A stretch of 64,000 nucleotides of DNA, taken from positions 17,035,501 through 17,099,500 of the forward strand of contig NC_083379.1 of the NCBI RefSeq assembly GCF_031755915.1, in the 5' to 3' direction. Made by a program: the position numbers and the translations under genes. The notes beneath the pieces are model-generated. The model saw only the letters and a program-made list of their open reading frames with translations, was not told the origin of the DNA and made no database searches. Below are positions 13,101 to 24,834 of the stretch, piece by piece (within the stretch, counting starts at the first letter, position 1; every line of letters begins with the position of its first letter). The stretch is from Ziziphus jujuba. Its lineage: Eukaryota > Streptophyta > Magnoliopsida > Rosales > Rhamnaceae.

Positions 13101-13845
13101 CTCAAGTAAGTAACTACACCACTTGTAGCAAATGTAAACTTGAGTAAATAAGATGGATCTAAAAAGGTAGATGGCAGGCTTTTACAGAAGTCTAATTGGA
13201 AATTTGCTATGTCTCACTACTACTCGACTAAACATTATATATGCTACAAGTCTACTTTCAAGGTTCATATAGAGTCTCAGTCAAATACATTTCAGTGCAG
13301 CAAAGCATATACTTAGACGTTTGCAAGAAACCAAAAATTATGGAATTTGGTACAAATCATGCAAAAATTCTAAATTGTTTGTCTACACTGATAATGGCTA
13401 GGCTGGATTAGTAGATTATTCAAAGAGTACTTCCAAGTATGCATTTATATTAAGCTCTTAAACTTTCTCATGTGCATTGTTAAAACAAGAAAATGTAGCA
13501 CAATGATCTATGGAAGTCGAATACCTTGCAGCTACAATAACAACTAGTCAAGTAATTTGGCTAAAAAGAATTTTTGAAGACATGGGAGAATCTCATAATC
13601 AAGCTTATTTTGTGATAGCAAATCAGCAATTACTTGGCGATGAATCTTGTATTTTACAAGAAACCAAGACACATCAAAATCAAATTTCATTTCCTCCATG
13701 ATATGGTGGAGGACAAAGAGATTGAGTTGATTTACTACAAAACTGAATAACAGTTAGCAAATCTTCACCAAGGCACTATGCAAGACACAATTTGAACTGC
13801 TTCAAAAAAATGATCAGAGTTTCAAAATTATGCATCAAGGAGGAG
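10168..13845 (+). pseudogene. Degenerate Ty1/copia retrotransposon, gag-pol
   Basis: Relics appear in normal copia order across all three frames with many stops. Gag of the UBN2 type is recognisable around 10310-10600 (FPMIMSATSAKDA). A CX2CX4HX4C zinc knuckle is intact (CMKCKKMGHMEKDC, 10876-10917). The protease has YIDSGHNHMTSG at 11026 onward, with a stop replacing the usual Trp at 11023-11025. LLVPNLKQTLLSVGQ lies in the next open stretch (11112-11336). Integrase pieces lie around 11570-12010. Reverse transcriptase is read from about 12390, with YVDD at 12900-12911. RNase H ends with MEVEYLAATITTSQVIWLKR (13510 onward). A purine tract AAGGAGGAG (13837-13845) precedes the 3' LTR. The 5' LTR and primer site are absent; the 5' end abuts LTR copy 2. 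Not functional. Confidence 0.85.
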
Positions 13846-13893
13846 TGTTGAAAATTGATGCACATTTGGCACTTAGCATACCTTTTGTCACTT
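13846..13893 (+). repeat. Start of the copia 3' LTR, interrupted by a solo LTR
   Basis: It starts TGTTGAAAATTGATGCAC directly after the copia purine tract. It is cut at 13893 by the family-C solo LTR and resumes at 15035 with CCTGAGATTTG. The far end of this copia LTR was not identified. Confidence 0.6.
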
Positions 13894-15034
13894 TGATGTG
13901 ATTCCGCCCGAGCCCGCTCCACCGATAACCCGCTGGGGTGCTGACTCGACACGGATGAAGACTAGGCCAATCACAAGAGCTCAAATTAAGAGATTTAAGG
14001 ACAACCTGGGAGTATTTATACAGGGGGTAATCAATCTCAACAGAGCTTGTCCAGAATTGAAGATACAAAGCCTATTCTAAGCCTCCAAGTGGTGGAAGTC
14101 GATACGGACCCGGCTGACGGTTTTGGTAAATTTTTGGAGTCCGGGAAGCATGAAATGGTTCCAATTATTTATGGGTTCAATAAATATGCCTAAGACGTCA
14201 TGGAATCAATTTAAAGTAGCCTTAAATGCAATCAAAAAGGGCTTGTACGAACAGCATCAACAATTTGGCCGAATTTGCTGTATTGCTTGCTAGCTTTACT
14301 GTATTTTACTGTATTAGCCTTTTCTTATTTTTCCAAGCATGGGCCACGTGTGGTACTTCATATTCAGCTTATTTGGCATCCTAAAAAGAATCTAGAAGCT
14401 GATTTGAAGCTCAAAGAGGTCAAAGATTGATCAAAGTCAACTTGATCAAAAGGCTAGCATTTTTAGTTTCCTAATTTGTTTTTACTTTTTGTTTTAGGAA
14501 ACTACCATTACTTTTGGGCTTTTATTTATTTATTTTTCTGGACAAATAACTTTAGGAAGGTTTTTATTTTATTCTTTCCATTGTAAATTAATTAATTCCT
14601 AATTTAATATAAAGGAATTAATTAATCAAACTTAGATTAGGAAAGGAAGTATAGTTTCTGCCAACTAGGTTTCTTTATGTGTGTGGCCAGTTTTACCTAG
14701 GGTTTTTAGGGTTTATTTTGTTTCTTTCAAAGCCTATTTAAAGGCTTATTTTTCAATAAGAATTAACTTTGATTTGATTGAGAAATTACTTGTGAGATTA
14801 ATTATCTCTTTGTTCTTTGAGAACACCTAAAACACCATTAGAGAATTGGTTGTTTTAGCTTGACTTATCAATAGGTTTTCCATCCCCTATTGTGGCATCT
14901 ACATTATACCAAGGTTTCTAACCATAGGTTGGTTATGGATTGAAGTCCATTCCATTAGAACTTGAACTTAATTGAGATCCGGGCTAATATAATAAGGGTT
15001 TAGGAGCAAGTCGTTCTAGGTTTGTATCACACTT
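13889..15034 (+). mobile_element. Family-C solo LTR (1,136 bp) with CACTT TSD
   Basis: LTR 13894-15029 runs TGATGTGATTCC...TTTGTATCA and is flanked by perfect CACTT duplications (13889-13893, 15030-15034). It matches the LTRs of the young element at 51638-57939 in inverted orientation. Its first 180 bp or so encode a Pol C-terminal segment with WGADSTRMKTRPITRAQIKR. A TATA-like TATTTAAAGG lies at 14735-14744. A solo LTR of this kind is the usual product of LTR-LTR recombination after insertion. Confidence 0.92.
14735..14744 (+). promoter_or_regulatory. TATA-like box of the family-C LTR
   Basis: TATTTAAAGG sits in the near-palindrome AGCCTATTTAAAGGCT, followed about 10 bases later by TTTCAATAAGAA. 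The same block is present in the other family-C LTRs, both subfamilies (for example 17714-17727, 34089-34101, 51924-51940 and 57099-57115, inverted). This conservation, with its place about 290 bp from the end that adjoins the primer site, makes it the probable core promoter and start of R. Confidence 0.6.
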
Positions 15035-16156
15035 CCTGAGATTTGTTGCAACAAGATCTTTTAGGAGGAGTTCCTTTGCAAGAAAGACCATTATGACACT
15101 ATTGAACCAGTACCCTTACAAGAAAGACCACTAGTGACGATGATAGAGTCGATTCCTTATAAGAAGTGTTCATTGCGATAACTAAGAGAACAACTGTAGG
15201 TGCAAGGATTGGATATCAAGTCATCACTATATCAATGGCTAGGGATGTTGGGTATTATCTCTCACACTTAGATTGTGAGCGTTGTATGATTGTCTTTCCT
15301 TAGTGGATTCTTTAGACCAGAGGGCTGGCTCTCATATATGGTTTTTCCTATATAGTGTTTCGACATAAAAATATGCATGTTAGATTTTTAACTTTATGCA
15401 CTTTGTATTCCATGTTTATTTATTTATATGTGTATCCTTTGTGGGAAGATTGAGATGTCAATTGTTACTTTTAATGTTACTATATGTCAACTGTGAGAAG
15501 ATTGTTTTAGCTTGACTTATCAATAGGTTTTCCATCCCCTATTGTGGCGTCCACATTATACCAAGGTTTCTAACCACAGGTTGGTTAGGGATTGAAGTCC
15601 ATTCCATTAGAACTTGAACTTAATTGAGATCCGGGCTAATATAATACGGGTTTAGGAGCAGGTCGTTCTAGGTTTGTATCATACTTCCTGAGATTTGTTG
15701 CAACAAGATCTTTTAGGAGGAGTTCCTTTGCAAGAAAGACCATTATGACACTATTGAACCAGTACCCTTACAAGAAAGACCACTAGTGACGATGATAGAG
15801 TCGATTCCTTATAAGAAGTGTTCATTGTGATAACTAAGAGAACAACTGTAGGTGCAAGGATTGGATATCAAGTCATCACTATATCAATGGCTAGGGATGT
15901 TGGGTATTATCTCTCACACTTAGATTGTGAGTGTTGTATGATTGTCTTTCCTTAGTGGATTCTTTATACTAGAGGGCTGGCTCTCATATATGGTTTTTCC
16001 TATATAGTGTTTCGACATAAAAATATGCATGCTAGATTTTTAACTTTATGCACTTTGTATTCCATGTTTATTTATTTATATGTGTATCCTTTGTGGGAAG
16101 ATTGAGATGTCAATTGTTACTTTTAATGTTACTATATGTCAACTGTGAGAAGATTG
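14850..16156 (+). repeat. 652-bp tandem duplication spanning the solo-LTR end and copia LTR
   Basis: 14850-15501 and 15502-16153 are near-identical direct repeats at a fixed offset of 652. The unit covers the last 180 bp of the family-C LTR, its right TSD and about 470 bp of the copia LTR. A TTG microhomology is shared at the junctions (15502-15504 and 16154-16156). The duplication post-dates the solo-LTR insertion, since it includes the LTR end. Confidence 0.9.
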
Positions 16157-16500
16157 AGTTCTTGATTACAACTTATATATCTTGGAATTTATGAACTGTA
16201 GTTTGGGAGTTTAGAGATATGACTTATGAATTTAAACTTTTGATGGAAAGTCGATGGAATTACCTTCATCGTATGATCTAAAGTCTATCTAGTATTGCAT
16301 TTCTATACAACAAAGAGGTATCTACTACCAAGAACTCTGTTAAGAGGCAGATTCTTCATACAATCATAGATGCATGCCCATTGAACCTAACTAATTTGTT
16401 TGGAACATTTCAAATTATTCTAGGCTGACTTTCATTTTTTTTAAGAATATTGAGGAAAATAATAAATGTCAAACTCCCTTTATCATAATGAGAATTAGGT
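16157..16500. other. Unassigned DNA, possibly the rest of the copia LTR
   Basis: Follows the tandem duplication without a visible boundary. No coding frame or known family. It may be the remaining copia 3' LTR or its flank. Confidence 0.3.
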
Positions 16501-16809
16501 ATACCATAACATCTTGCCTCCATTGGCGAATCTATCACTCTTTATTGATATTGTCCATAACTTAGCCACTGCAATCATACTCGGCATGAGATTTTTTTTT
16601 TTTTAATTAAAGCTTTCCAGGAGGTAACTATCCTTGAACTACTTTTGCTTGGGCACACTTAACTTCAGATTTATTTCAGGTTCTAATGTCCTCATTGGAA
16701 CACTTTCAACCGGCTATAGTAAGTTTTACATGCAGACTTGTCACTCTCTGCTGATATTGATCCCAATTTAGCCACTGCACTCAGTATGAGACTTTTAGTT
16801 CAGAGCTTC
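16501..16809 (-). repeat. Broken extra copies of a second TRIM-like LTR family
   Basis: Two partial copies share words with the LTR at 16810, such as CTCCATTGGC, ATCACTCT, TTGATATTGTCC, AATTTAGCCACTGCA and GGCACACTTAACTT. Around 16690-16730 lies a piece of interior (CCTCATTGGAACACTTTCAACCGGCTATAG). They look like tandem-array remains of the same element as 16810-19905. Confidence 0.55.
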
Positions 16810-17450
16810 TGTAACACCCCATCTCCATTGGCAGATCTATCACTCTGTGCGGTATTGTTTCCAATTTAGCCACTGCACTTGGTACGTGGTTTTTTATTAA
16901 GAGCTTCCATAGATGATACCCATCTCTGGACTACTTTAACCTAAGCATGCTTAACTTTAAAGTTCTATTGAACCTTAAAGCCAATTGCTTTGAAAAGGTA
17001 GACCTATCACTCTCTATAGACACTGTCCTTAATTTAGCCACTGCATTTGGTATGGGATTTTTTGTTTAGAGCTCTTTAAGAGGTTACCCACCCTTGGACT
17101 ACTTTACCTGAGCACGCTTAACTTTAAAATTCTTTTGAATCCTAAAGCCTGCCACTCTAAAAAGGCCTCGGCATTATGAAAGAAACTATCATTACATTTA
17201 ATCCATCCTCTTATTCACACCCGAAAAATATAAGATTATGTTCAAATCCTGAAGCCAATCGCTCTAATAAAGATTGGGCATTTAAAGAGTGACTATTCTT
17301 ACTTTTGAACCATCCCCTAATCCACACCTTGGTGATGTGGGATTGGACACCAGTAGCCTACCAATGTTTTGTATTCGGTCACACTAGTCATCACAATCCA
17401 CCCCCTTTAGAGCCTAGCATCCTCATTGGCACACTTTCGGCTAGGCATAG
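16810..17450 (-). mobile_element. Second TRIM-like element: one LTR and start of interior
   Basis: LTR 16810-17395 runs TGTAACACCCCATC...GTCATCACA, with an internal duplication of the CTATCACTCT...CACGCTTAACTT block. The interior follows: ATCCACCCCCTTT (a purine tract on the minus strand) and GGCACACTTTCGGCTAGGCATAG. The interior is cut at 17450 by a family-C element and resumes at 19643 with the primer site. The layout matches the TRIM at 6809 but the sequence is a different family. No coding capacity. Confidence 0.7.
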
Positions 17451-19647
17451 TGATACGAACCTAGGTCAACTCACTCCTAAACCCGTCTTATATTAGTCAT
17501 GATCGAAATTAAGTTCAGATTCTAATGGTCATCTTGAATCCTAATCAACCTGTGAAGACACTGCAATATGCGATGGATGTCCTATTGATAAGTCAAGCTA
17601 AAACACTCGAGTTCTATTTGATGTTTTAGGTGTTCAAAGAGAACAAAGATAATTCTTTCTCACAAATAAATTTTCTATATGAATGATGTACTGAATATTA
17701 TTGAGAAAATAAGCCCTTAAATAGGCTAAGGTTTACAAAATAAAAATCCTAAATCATATTAGGAAAACCGGCCATAGGTTTGGGGAACATGATGTGGCCA
17801 AATTTCCTTTATTTTCCTAATCTTAATGGAATTAATTAATTCCTTAATTTTGGAATAGGAATTAAATAATTTACAACCAAAATAACACAGTATCAACTTT
17901 CCTAAAGTAATTTTTCTAGAAAATAAATAAATAAAAATAAAAATAAAAGGCTAATTCCCTGAAACAAAAGTTAAATTTTGGATTAGGAAACTAGTTGACT
18001 AGTTTTACAACTAAGTTGCCTTTGTGCAATCACCAACTAGTTTAGGCTCCAAATCAGCTCTAATATGCCATGTAGGATGCCACATGGGATTACTAATGGT
18101 TTCCATACGTTGCCTTTGATTGGAACAGGAAAAACTTGCTTGAACAACAAGAAAGGTCAAAGCCAGCACCAAAACCATGCATTTTTGGCCAAATTGAACT
18201 CCATGTGAAAATGATGGATTTGAATGATTTTTATTCTATCTTGCATGATTTCATGGTCCCTTTGAGTTCTCAATCACGTTCATAAGCCACCAAATTTATT
18301 CTTTGCCGTTTGGAGTCCATAGAAGCACCAAAGCAACTTACTGGCTCCATTTTCGCCCGCCTTCATAACTTGATGCATAAAACAGGCTTTGGATCTTTGG
18401 GTATTGTCGTGCTCTCTTAGGATTTGATAACACCTTGAATGAAGGTAATCAGGTTATCCTTAAATCTCTTAACTTGTGCCTTTGTGATTGGCCTTGTTTT
18501 CAATTGTACAGGATCAGCGCCCTTGCGGGCAATCAGTTGCATGGGTACAAGTGGAATCTTATCATTCCCCTCCTCTTGAAAAATATTTATCCTTAAATCA
18601 ATATCATCACCCACAGAAAATGGAGATAAATCAGCAACATTAAAGGTAGCACTCACATTATACTCATCGGCTAAGATTTATCCTTGTAGGCATTTTCATT
18701 AACCCTTTGCAAAACTTGAAAAGGTTCATCTTCTCAAGACATAAGCTTTGAATTTTGTTGTACTAAATATTATTGAGAAAATAAGCCTTTAAATAGGCTA
18801 TGGTTTACCGCCAAAAAAAAACAAAACTAAATCACATTAGGAAAACTGGCCATAGGTTTAGGAAACATGATGTTGTCGAATTTCCTTTACTTTCTTAATC
18901 TAAATGGGATTAATTAATTCTTTGATTTTGGAATAGGAATTAATTAATTTACAACCAAAATAATAAAGCATCAACCTTACTAAAGTAATTTTTCGTGTAC
19001 ATAAATAAATAAAAATCAAAATAAAAGGTTAATTTTCTAAAACAAAAGTCAAATATCATATTAGGAAACTAGTTGACTAGTTTTACAACTAAGCTGTTTT
19101 TGTCCAATTACCAGCTAGTTTAGGCTCCAAATCAACTCCAATATGCCATGTAGGATGCCAAATAGGATTAATAATGGTTCCATATGTTGTCCTTGATTGG
19201 AGTAGAAAAAACTTGCTTGAACAACAAGAAAGGTCAAAGCCAGCACCAAAACCATGCATTTTCAATCAAATTGAACTCCATGTGCAAATGATGGATTTGA
19301 ATGCTTTTGCTTCTATCTTGGCATGATTTCATGGTCCATTGGAGTGTTCAATCATGTTTATAAACCAAAAAATTCATTCCTTGCTGCCCGGAGTCCATAG
19401 AAGCATCAAAACAACTTACCGGGTCTATTTATGTCGCCTTCATAACTTGGATGCAAAAAACAAGCTTTGGATCTTCAGGTATTGTCATGCCCTCTTGAGA
19501 TTTGATAAAACCTTGAATGAAGTTAACGATGTTATTCTTAAATCTCTTAGCTTGTGTCCTTGTGATTGGCACCGTCTTCAATTGTACAGGATCAGCATCC
19601 CAACAGGTAGTTGGTTGTACGGGTACAAGCAAATTCTCATCACATTG
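17446..19647 (-). mobile_element. Internally deleted family-C Ty3/gypsy element
   Basis: Left LTR 17451-18564 starts TGATACGAACC. The purine tract and the end of integrase (18565-18758; AFNV-type wording TFNVADLSPF, GDDIDLRINIFQEEGND) are followed directly by a second LTR (about 18759-19642) lacking its first 236 bp. One deletion therefore removed gag, protease, RT, the primer site and the adjoining LTR end. Flanks CATAG (17446-17450) and CATTG (19643-19647) are a TSD with one mismatch, supported by the interrupted TRIM, which rejoins correctly. The reading frame across the purine tract into the LTR is still open at 18417-18656 (minus). Confidence 0.85.
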
Positions 19648-19905
19648 GCTTTGATACCATTTCTAATATCCTGCTTCCATTGGCATACTTATTTCTCTTT
19701 GTTGATATTGTCCCAAATTTGGCTGCAGCACTCAGTATAATATTTTTTACATAAAGCTTCCAAACAGGTCACTCATCATTGGACTACTCTCGCCTGAGCA
19801 GGCTTAACTTTTGATATCTTTCGAAGCCTAAAACCAATTGCTTTAAAAAGCCTCAGCATTATGAAAATGACTATCATTATATTTGAACCATCCTTTGATC
19901 TGTAC
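19643..19905 (-). mobile_element. Second TRIM-like element, continued: primer site and truncated second LTR
   Basis: GGCTTTGATACCA (19648-19660) is the reverse complement of an initiator-Met primer site with one mismatch. The second LTR starts at 19662 (TCTAATATCC for TGTAACACCC) and aligns with 16810 onward. It stops near 19905 where the giant LTR of element B begins. Confidence 0.7.
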
Positions 19906-20224
19906 CCAGACTATCAGGACCATCCTAGAGTTACCTATCAAAATCCTAAGATGGCCTCGACTAGAAGAAACCCCAACAAAAATTCAATAGAAAATTAGAC
20001 AGCATTTGCCCCGTAAATTGGACCCTCCCAAATATTTCTTACACAGAAAAATCACTACGAAAATATATATCCACCTTATTTTTAACCCACCTTAGTACAA
20101 GTTTCTGCAATTTTGCATGACTTCAATAACAATAGCACATAGATATAAATATAAATAATAAATGATAAATTGTAATTACCTTTTACAGCATTGCATGAAT
20201 ATACCGACCACATAAATGCAAACA

Positions 20225-20225
<1 letters not shown>

Positions 20226-20270
<45 letters not shown>
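20226..20270. repeat. Perfect AAT microsatellite (15 units)
   Basis: An uninterrupted AAT run in the left LTR of element B, in the same position as the longer imperfect arrays of family A. Confidence 0.9.
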
Positions 20271-20272
<2 letters not shown>

Positions 20273-21960
20273 AACCTAGGCCCCCGTCCCTAAATCAATT
20301 AGCCTACCCTTTAATATCTAGAAAATATAAAGATAAAAATTATACTGCTAATAATCGATAAATTCTAAGAAAACTTTTGATAAAATAAATTGCATTTGTA
20401 ATGCATGTAAAGAAATAATATTTTAAATTAAACAATTAAGGTTTTAATGTTAACCCCAATAACATCACCACTATCCAAAACCAACGTAAATATATATATA
20501 TTCTACATAAATGTAACAATGCATATAGCCTCTCGAAAGTATTGGATAACATGCCCCTAGGCTAATATACATGTTTGAAGGCTACGACATCTGCTTGAAG
20601 GCTTAAGTACCTACCTAAAGATTAGGATTACTGTCCTAAAGCGGTAATACCTACCCAAAGGCTGCAATACCAATCGAAAGGCTAATACACTTGATGTACC
20701 ATATGTCATACCAAGGTACGATCCCATGATGTTGGCCGACTGTAGATATAGTACTAATAGTACGAGCAAGCGTGGTTTCCAATGATGGCCATCTAACTTG
20801 CTAATCTTGTAGGCAGCAATAATCCATTCATGAGTTTAACCTGATTGCTATTCCAGTGTGGTATGGTATACCTAACTCATATATATATATTTATGTATAC
20901 AACAAAAGGATACCTAATGAACCATATAATAGATCGGTGCTACCAAGTGATGCTTAGCATCCCAAACACCACTAGATAGATTTTGGGGGATGGAAGGAAC
21001 CTGCACGCGGTCCCATTGGAGTCCCAATGGTGCTGGTGCTAAATAACCTGCCATCCTACAGCTAAGGGGATGGATAATGTCCTCACATCAAAAATACCTA
21101 TCCACCCTTGGTCACCTTAGCACTTATAGGAATGGCTAAACCTGTCATCCTTCGGCTGTGGGAAGGGTGACTAATTCTGTCACCATAAAACACCTACCTA
21201 CTCTCGCTCACCACAACTCACAAAGGACAACTAAATACAACCTCTGCGCGAATCCATAAACATAACAGTATTGATCATCATTATTGTATGGCGCATTTAT
21301 CGGCTAACTAGTCATATAAAAATATATAATTACAAACTTGTCAACCTTTCGTAATTTTATTTTAAAACTGTAATCAAACGTTTTAAACAAAAAAACAAAT
21401 AAATAAATAAATAAGTTCCTTTGAAACCCAAACTATAATTCTAAGGAAATATGCTACAGCAACATCATTTTAATATTAAGTACTTTTTACAACTTTTAAT
21501 TCTCTAATATCAGCACAAATAAATAAATAAATATATAAATCAACAATTAATAACAAATTGCCTTACAAAAATCTTATTGACGTATTTATTTATATACACA
21601 CATATAAATATATAAGGGTATGGGAACATATTTTAATTACATATTCACCTTATCAAAGCTAAAATTTATGAAAACCCATTTCGCAATTCGCATATAGATG
21701 GTAGCCAAAATTAAAGTGCAAAAGCATTTAAAAGAAAACCATATAAACTCATAACTATTTAATTTTAAACTAACCTAATAATTTAAGGCCATTAGGGGAA
21801 TTAAAATAATAAATCAACTAATGAAGTTATTTTCAATTAAACATAAGCATCTAAACCCATTTTAAATTTTATAAAATACTTAATTAATAGTAATTTGTTA
21901 CATAAACTATTTAAATCCAATTTTTAATAATAATAGATAATTAAACAATTATATATATAA

Positions 21961-23441
21961 GTGTTCCGATCTATATGCTTGCTACTTCTTTTAGCACCCG
22001 TAGAGTATTATATCTGTTTAATTCATTCATTTCCTTGTCTTAATTTCTAAAGGTTTATTAAGCCAACTTTATTGTTGTCATTCGTGTTCGTCCCTAGCTG
22101 AACAGTAAATGGTCCGTGTCTGAACAATAAGTCCCAGGTGAGGCATGAGAGGAGCGGTCTGAGAGGTCAAGGGAAGAGAGCAATCATATGTCAATAGTAA
22201 ATTTGAATTAATAGAGTTTTAAAAATTAAAATTTGAAAATGGATAAATTATTTAGATCTAATTCTTCTACTAGTTCTAGATTAAGTACCAGCTCTAGGTC
22301 ATCGCTTAATGGAAATCAAATACCAGACATAGTTAATGAACAACTTACTAGTTATCCTTCTTGTCATCCCTCTTGTAGTAAGTCTGTCTTTAGTAAATCT
22401 ATTAATACTAATTCTAATATATCTTCAGGTTCATCTAGTAATAAAAAATTCATATCTATACCAAAATTCAAACATCAAGATAAAATCTGCCAACAAATCA
22501 ATACCAATCAATGGAGACCAAACTACAAATATCTAAATCAAGAATTTAAATTCGAAAAACATAAATATCAATTATTAAATTACCAACATTCATACACTAA
22601 AGAACAAAAAACCCATATTTTATCTAGTTGGAAAGAAACAATGATAGATCTTAAAACTAATATATTGTTTTTTAATTTTCTCGAAGATTATTATCCTTTA
22701 CTAAACATAAACATATTACCAAAAGAAACAGGAGTAGCACCAGATAAATCACCAGTTGTGTCAAGCCACCCCTTTGAAAAACTTACGTCTTCTTCCTCCC
22801 GTATAAAACCACTCCTTAATCCTAGTCTAAATACTCTAGATAAACCATCACAAGAAAATCTAGGATCACCTCCTTCAAAACCTAATAAAACACGAAAACA
22901 AACTTCAATCACCATTCATGATCTACACTCTGAATGTAAATCAATCAAAAAAGAAATAAAAGAATTAAAAATTCAACCTACATCCTCTAATCAAACTCTA
23001 TATCCCCAACCTACACTTAAAAAATGGCACATTCAAATCACCATAGTCATTCAAAACTTTCAATTATCAACTATTGCACTTTTAGACTCTGGTGCAGATT
23101 TAAACTGTGTTCAAGAAGGTCTTGTACCTAGTAAATATTATACCAAAACCAGAGAAAAACTAAATTCTGCCAATGGTAGTAAAATGGATTTAAAGTATCA
23201 AATCAATCAAGCTCATATTCTTTTGGCACAAAATGGGCCGATTACCAAGAAAGTCAAGATCCATATGATTTAGGATCTGACTAAATCACATTCAACAGAA
23301 GGAATCTTTGACAGTACAAAGTTACTTTCAAAATTCCACCCACAAAAGCAGATCACGAGACTTTACTGTTCAATCACTATTCATGAACAGTAAAAGGAGC
23401 CGAAAGCAGATCACTATTCATACACTGTTCAATCAACTGTA
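21961..23441 (+). mobile_element. Endogenous pararetrovirus-like (Caulimoviridae-type) insertion in a TA repeat
   Basis: This segment has no counterpart in the otherwise colinear right LTR of B. There, a TA stretch (48610-48625) joins directly to the sequence found here after 23441. Both ends of the insert lie in TA dinucleotide runs, and there is no LTR or TSD. It contains one open frame with a retropepsin motif and lies next to repeated words CACTATTCAT and CTGTTCAATCA (23360-23435). Integration of plant pararetroviral DNA in AT-dinucleotide tracts is known for other species. Assignment to Caulimoviridae rests on the style of the polyprotein; a Ty3-like origin is possible. Confidence 0.55.
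22239..23273 (+). CDS. Pararetrovirus-like polyprotein fragment with retropepsin domain (partial)
   Basis: A frame of 344 codons from ATG at 22239; the preceding TTG at 22233 is in frame but an unlikely start. The first 80 residues are Ser/Asn-rich and disordered-looking. A segment with NQWRPNYKYLNQEF lies near residues 88-101. Toward the C-terminus comes an aspartic protease with LLDSGADLNCVQEG (active-site DSGA codons 23085-23096), then YYTKTREKLNSANG. In plant pararetroviruses the protease is followed by reverse transcriptase and RNase H; here the frame ends at 23271-23273 and no RT follows, so it is a 3'-truncated relic. No zinc knuckle was seen. It is intact enough to be an open frame but there is no sign of expression. 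Limits: homology is judged by pattern only. Confidence 0.55.
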   Translation: MDKLFRSNSSTSSRLSTSSRSSLNGNQIPDIVNEQLTSYPSCHPSCSKSVFSKSINTNSNISSGSSSNKKFISIPKFKHQDKICQQINTNQWRPNYKYLNQEFKFEKHKYQLLNYQHSYTKEQKTHILSSWKETMIDLKTNILFFNFLEDYYPLLNINILPKETGVAPDKSPVVSSHPFEKLTSSSSRIKPLLNPSLNTLDKPSQENLGSPPSKPNKTRKQTSITIHDLHSECKSIKKEIKELKIQPTSSNQTLYPQPTLKKWHIQITIVIQNFQLSTIALLDSGADLNCVQEGLVPSKYYTKTREKLNSANGSKMDLKYQINQAHILLAQNGPITKKVKIHMI

Positions 23442-24834
23442 CATATATATATATATATATACATACACACACAAATATTCATTTAATCCAAAATAAAACT
23501 TAAAAAAATATACCAGTCTTGATATAAAATCAACCCTATAGTCAGACACAATTTATAAACCATTTTCATTATGTATATGTATGCATTATCCTTTAACAAA
23601 CATATATATATGTATGCACAAATATATATTTAAACACATGCACATATAGATTCGTACACACATATATATACTTACATATAAGTATGAGAGGTTGAGCATT
23701 GCAAGTATATTAGATATCAACACCTTATATAGCTTCACTAAAGCTCTCTTCCACCATTAAATATGCTTTATAAATATTAAACATCTCCTTTGCCAACTCA
23801 AGTTTAGAGAAGCTCAACCTGCAATCATAAGGATAGACCTTGAAGGTTCAAGCTCTTGACTAGCACTTTGCAAAAAAAATTAGTAAGATCATTGCGTAAT
23901 CTAAGAGAATAGTTGAGCAAGTTGAGCGGAGAAGAATTGTTCAAAGTTTCGTCCAAAGGATGGCCAGATTCTTCAAATATTCCAGTGAGTGATCCCTACT
24001 AAAATTCTGAATTTTGATGAGGTTAGAGGTGGTTTAAGCTCAAACTAAGGTTTCCAATTGTTAGAAGGTCCAAAACCTTTGGAAAATATGGAAAACTAAA
24101 TGTGGGTAAGAAGAAATGGAACAATTTTTTTCCATCTCTCCCTCCCACTCTTACCAATAGCAAAGATAAAGAAATTGAGGGTCTTCTATTGTGCCCATAG
24201 AAACTGAAAAAGGAGGAGAAAAAAGTCTCCCCACTCCCCAAAGTTTGAATAAATATACATTGTAATAATATAAAAAAAATAAAATAATATAATAACAGCA
24301 ACAATTTTTTTTTAATTATATATATATACATACATAATTAAGGTTTAAAATTATCAAAATAAATAAAAGAAAAATAATATATTTATTAATAAAAATATAC
24401 CAAATTCCAAAATAAGTGGAACCCAATTTAGTATAAGATGAAACTGTCCTTAAACCATTTTGATCAAAACTTTCTAACTATAGGTTGAAATAAGCGTGCC
24501 GCTAGTTTACAAATTCGTACAAAGGAGCACTATCACATGCTATATAAGTCAAAATCAAAACCTATAAAATCAAAAGTCGACCTTAAGCTCACTCAATTAG
24601 TCTGGACCACACCTTATAATGACTATAACATTCTAATCTCAGCTCTGATTTTGGTGTACAACTAGTATATAAACTTAGGTCAATGGTTACTTCATCAAAG
24701 TGTCTCCATCAAAGCGAAATTCTTTTCATAACCAAAAGTCAACCATGGTGCCCATTTAGTCAACCCCGATCAACCCTAGTTAAACTTGGTCAAAATTTCG
24801 AATTCGAAGCGTTTTATGGGGTCAAGGTGTTATA

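Larger units (their letters stand above)
19912..24834 (-). repeat. Element B, left giant LTR (about 3.4 kb plus a 1.5-kb insertion)
   Basis: Starts TATCAGGACC (ancestral TGTCAGGACC) and ends GTGTTATA (ancestral TGTTACA). It shares with family A an AAT array (20226-20270), a 28-bp minisatellite (20565-20695), array units at 21040-21245, TA-rich stretches and the end GTCAACCCCGATCAACCC...GCGTTTTATGGGGTCAAGG. Divergence from family A is large, so B is treated as a sister subfamily. A pararetrovirus-like segment interrupts it at about 21961-23441. No coding sequence of its own. Confidence 0.75.
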
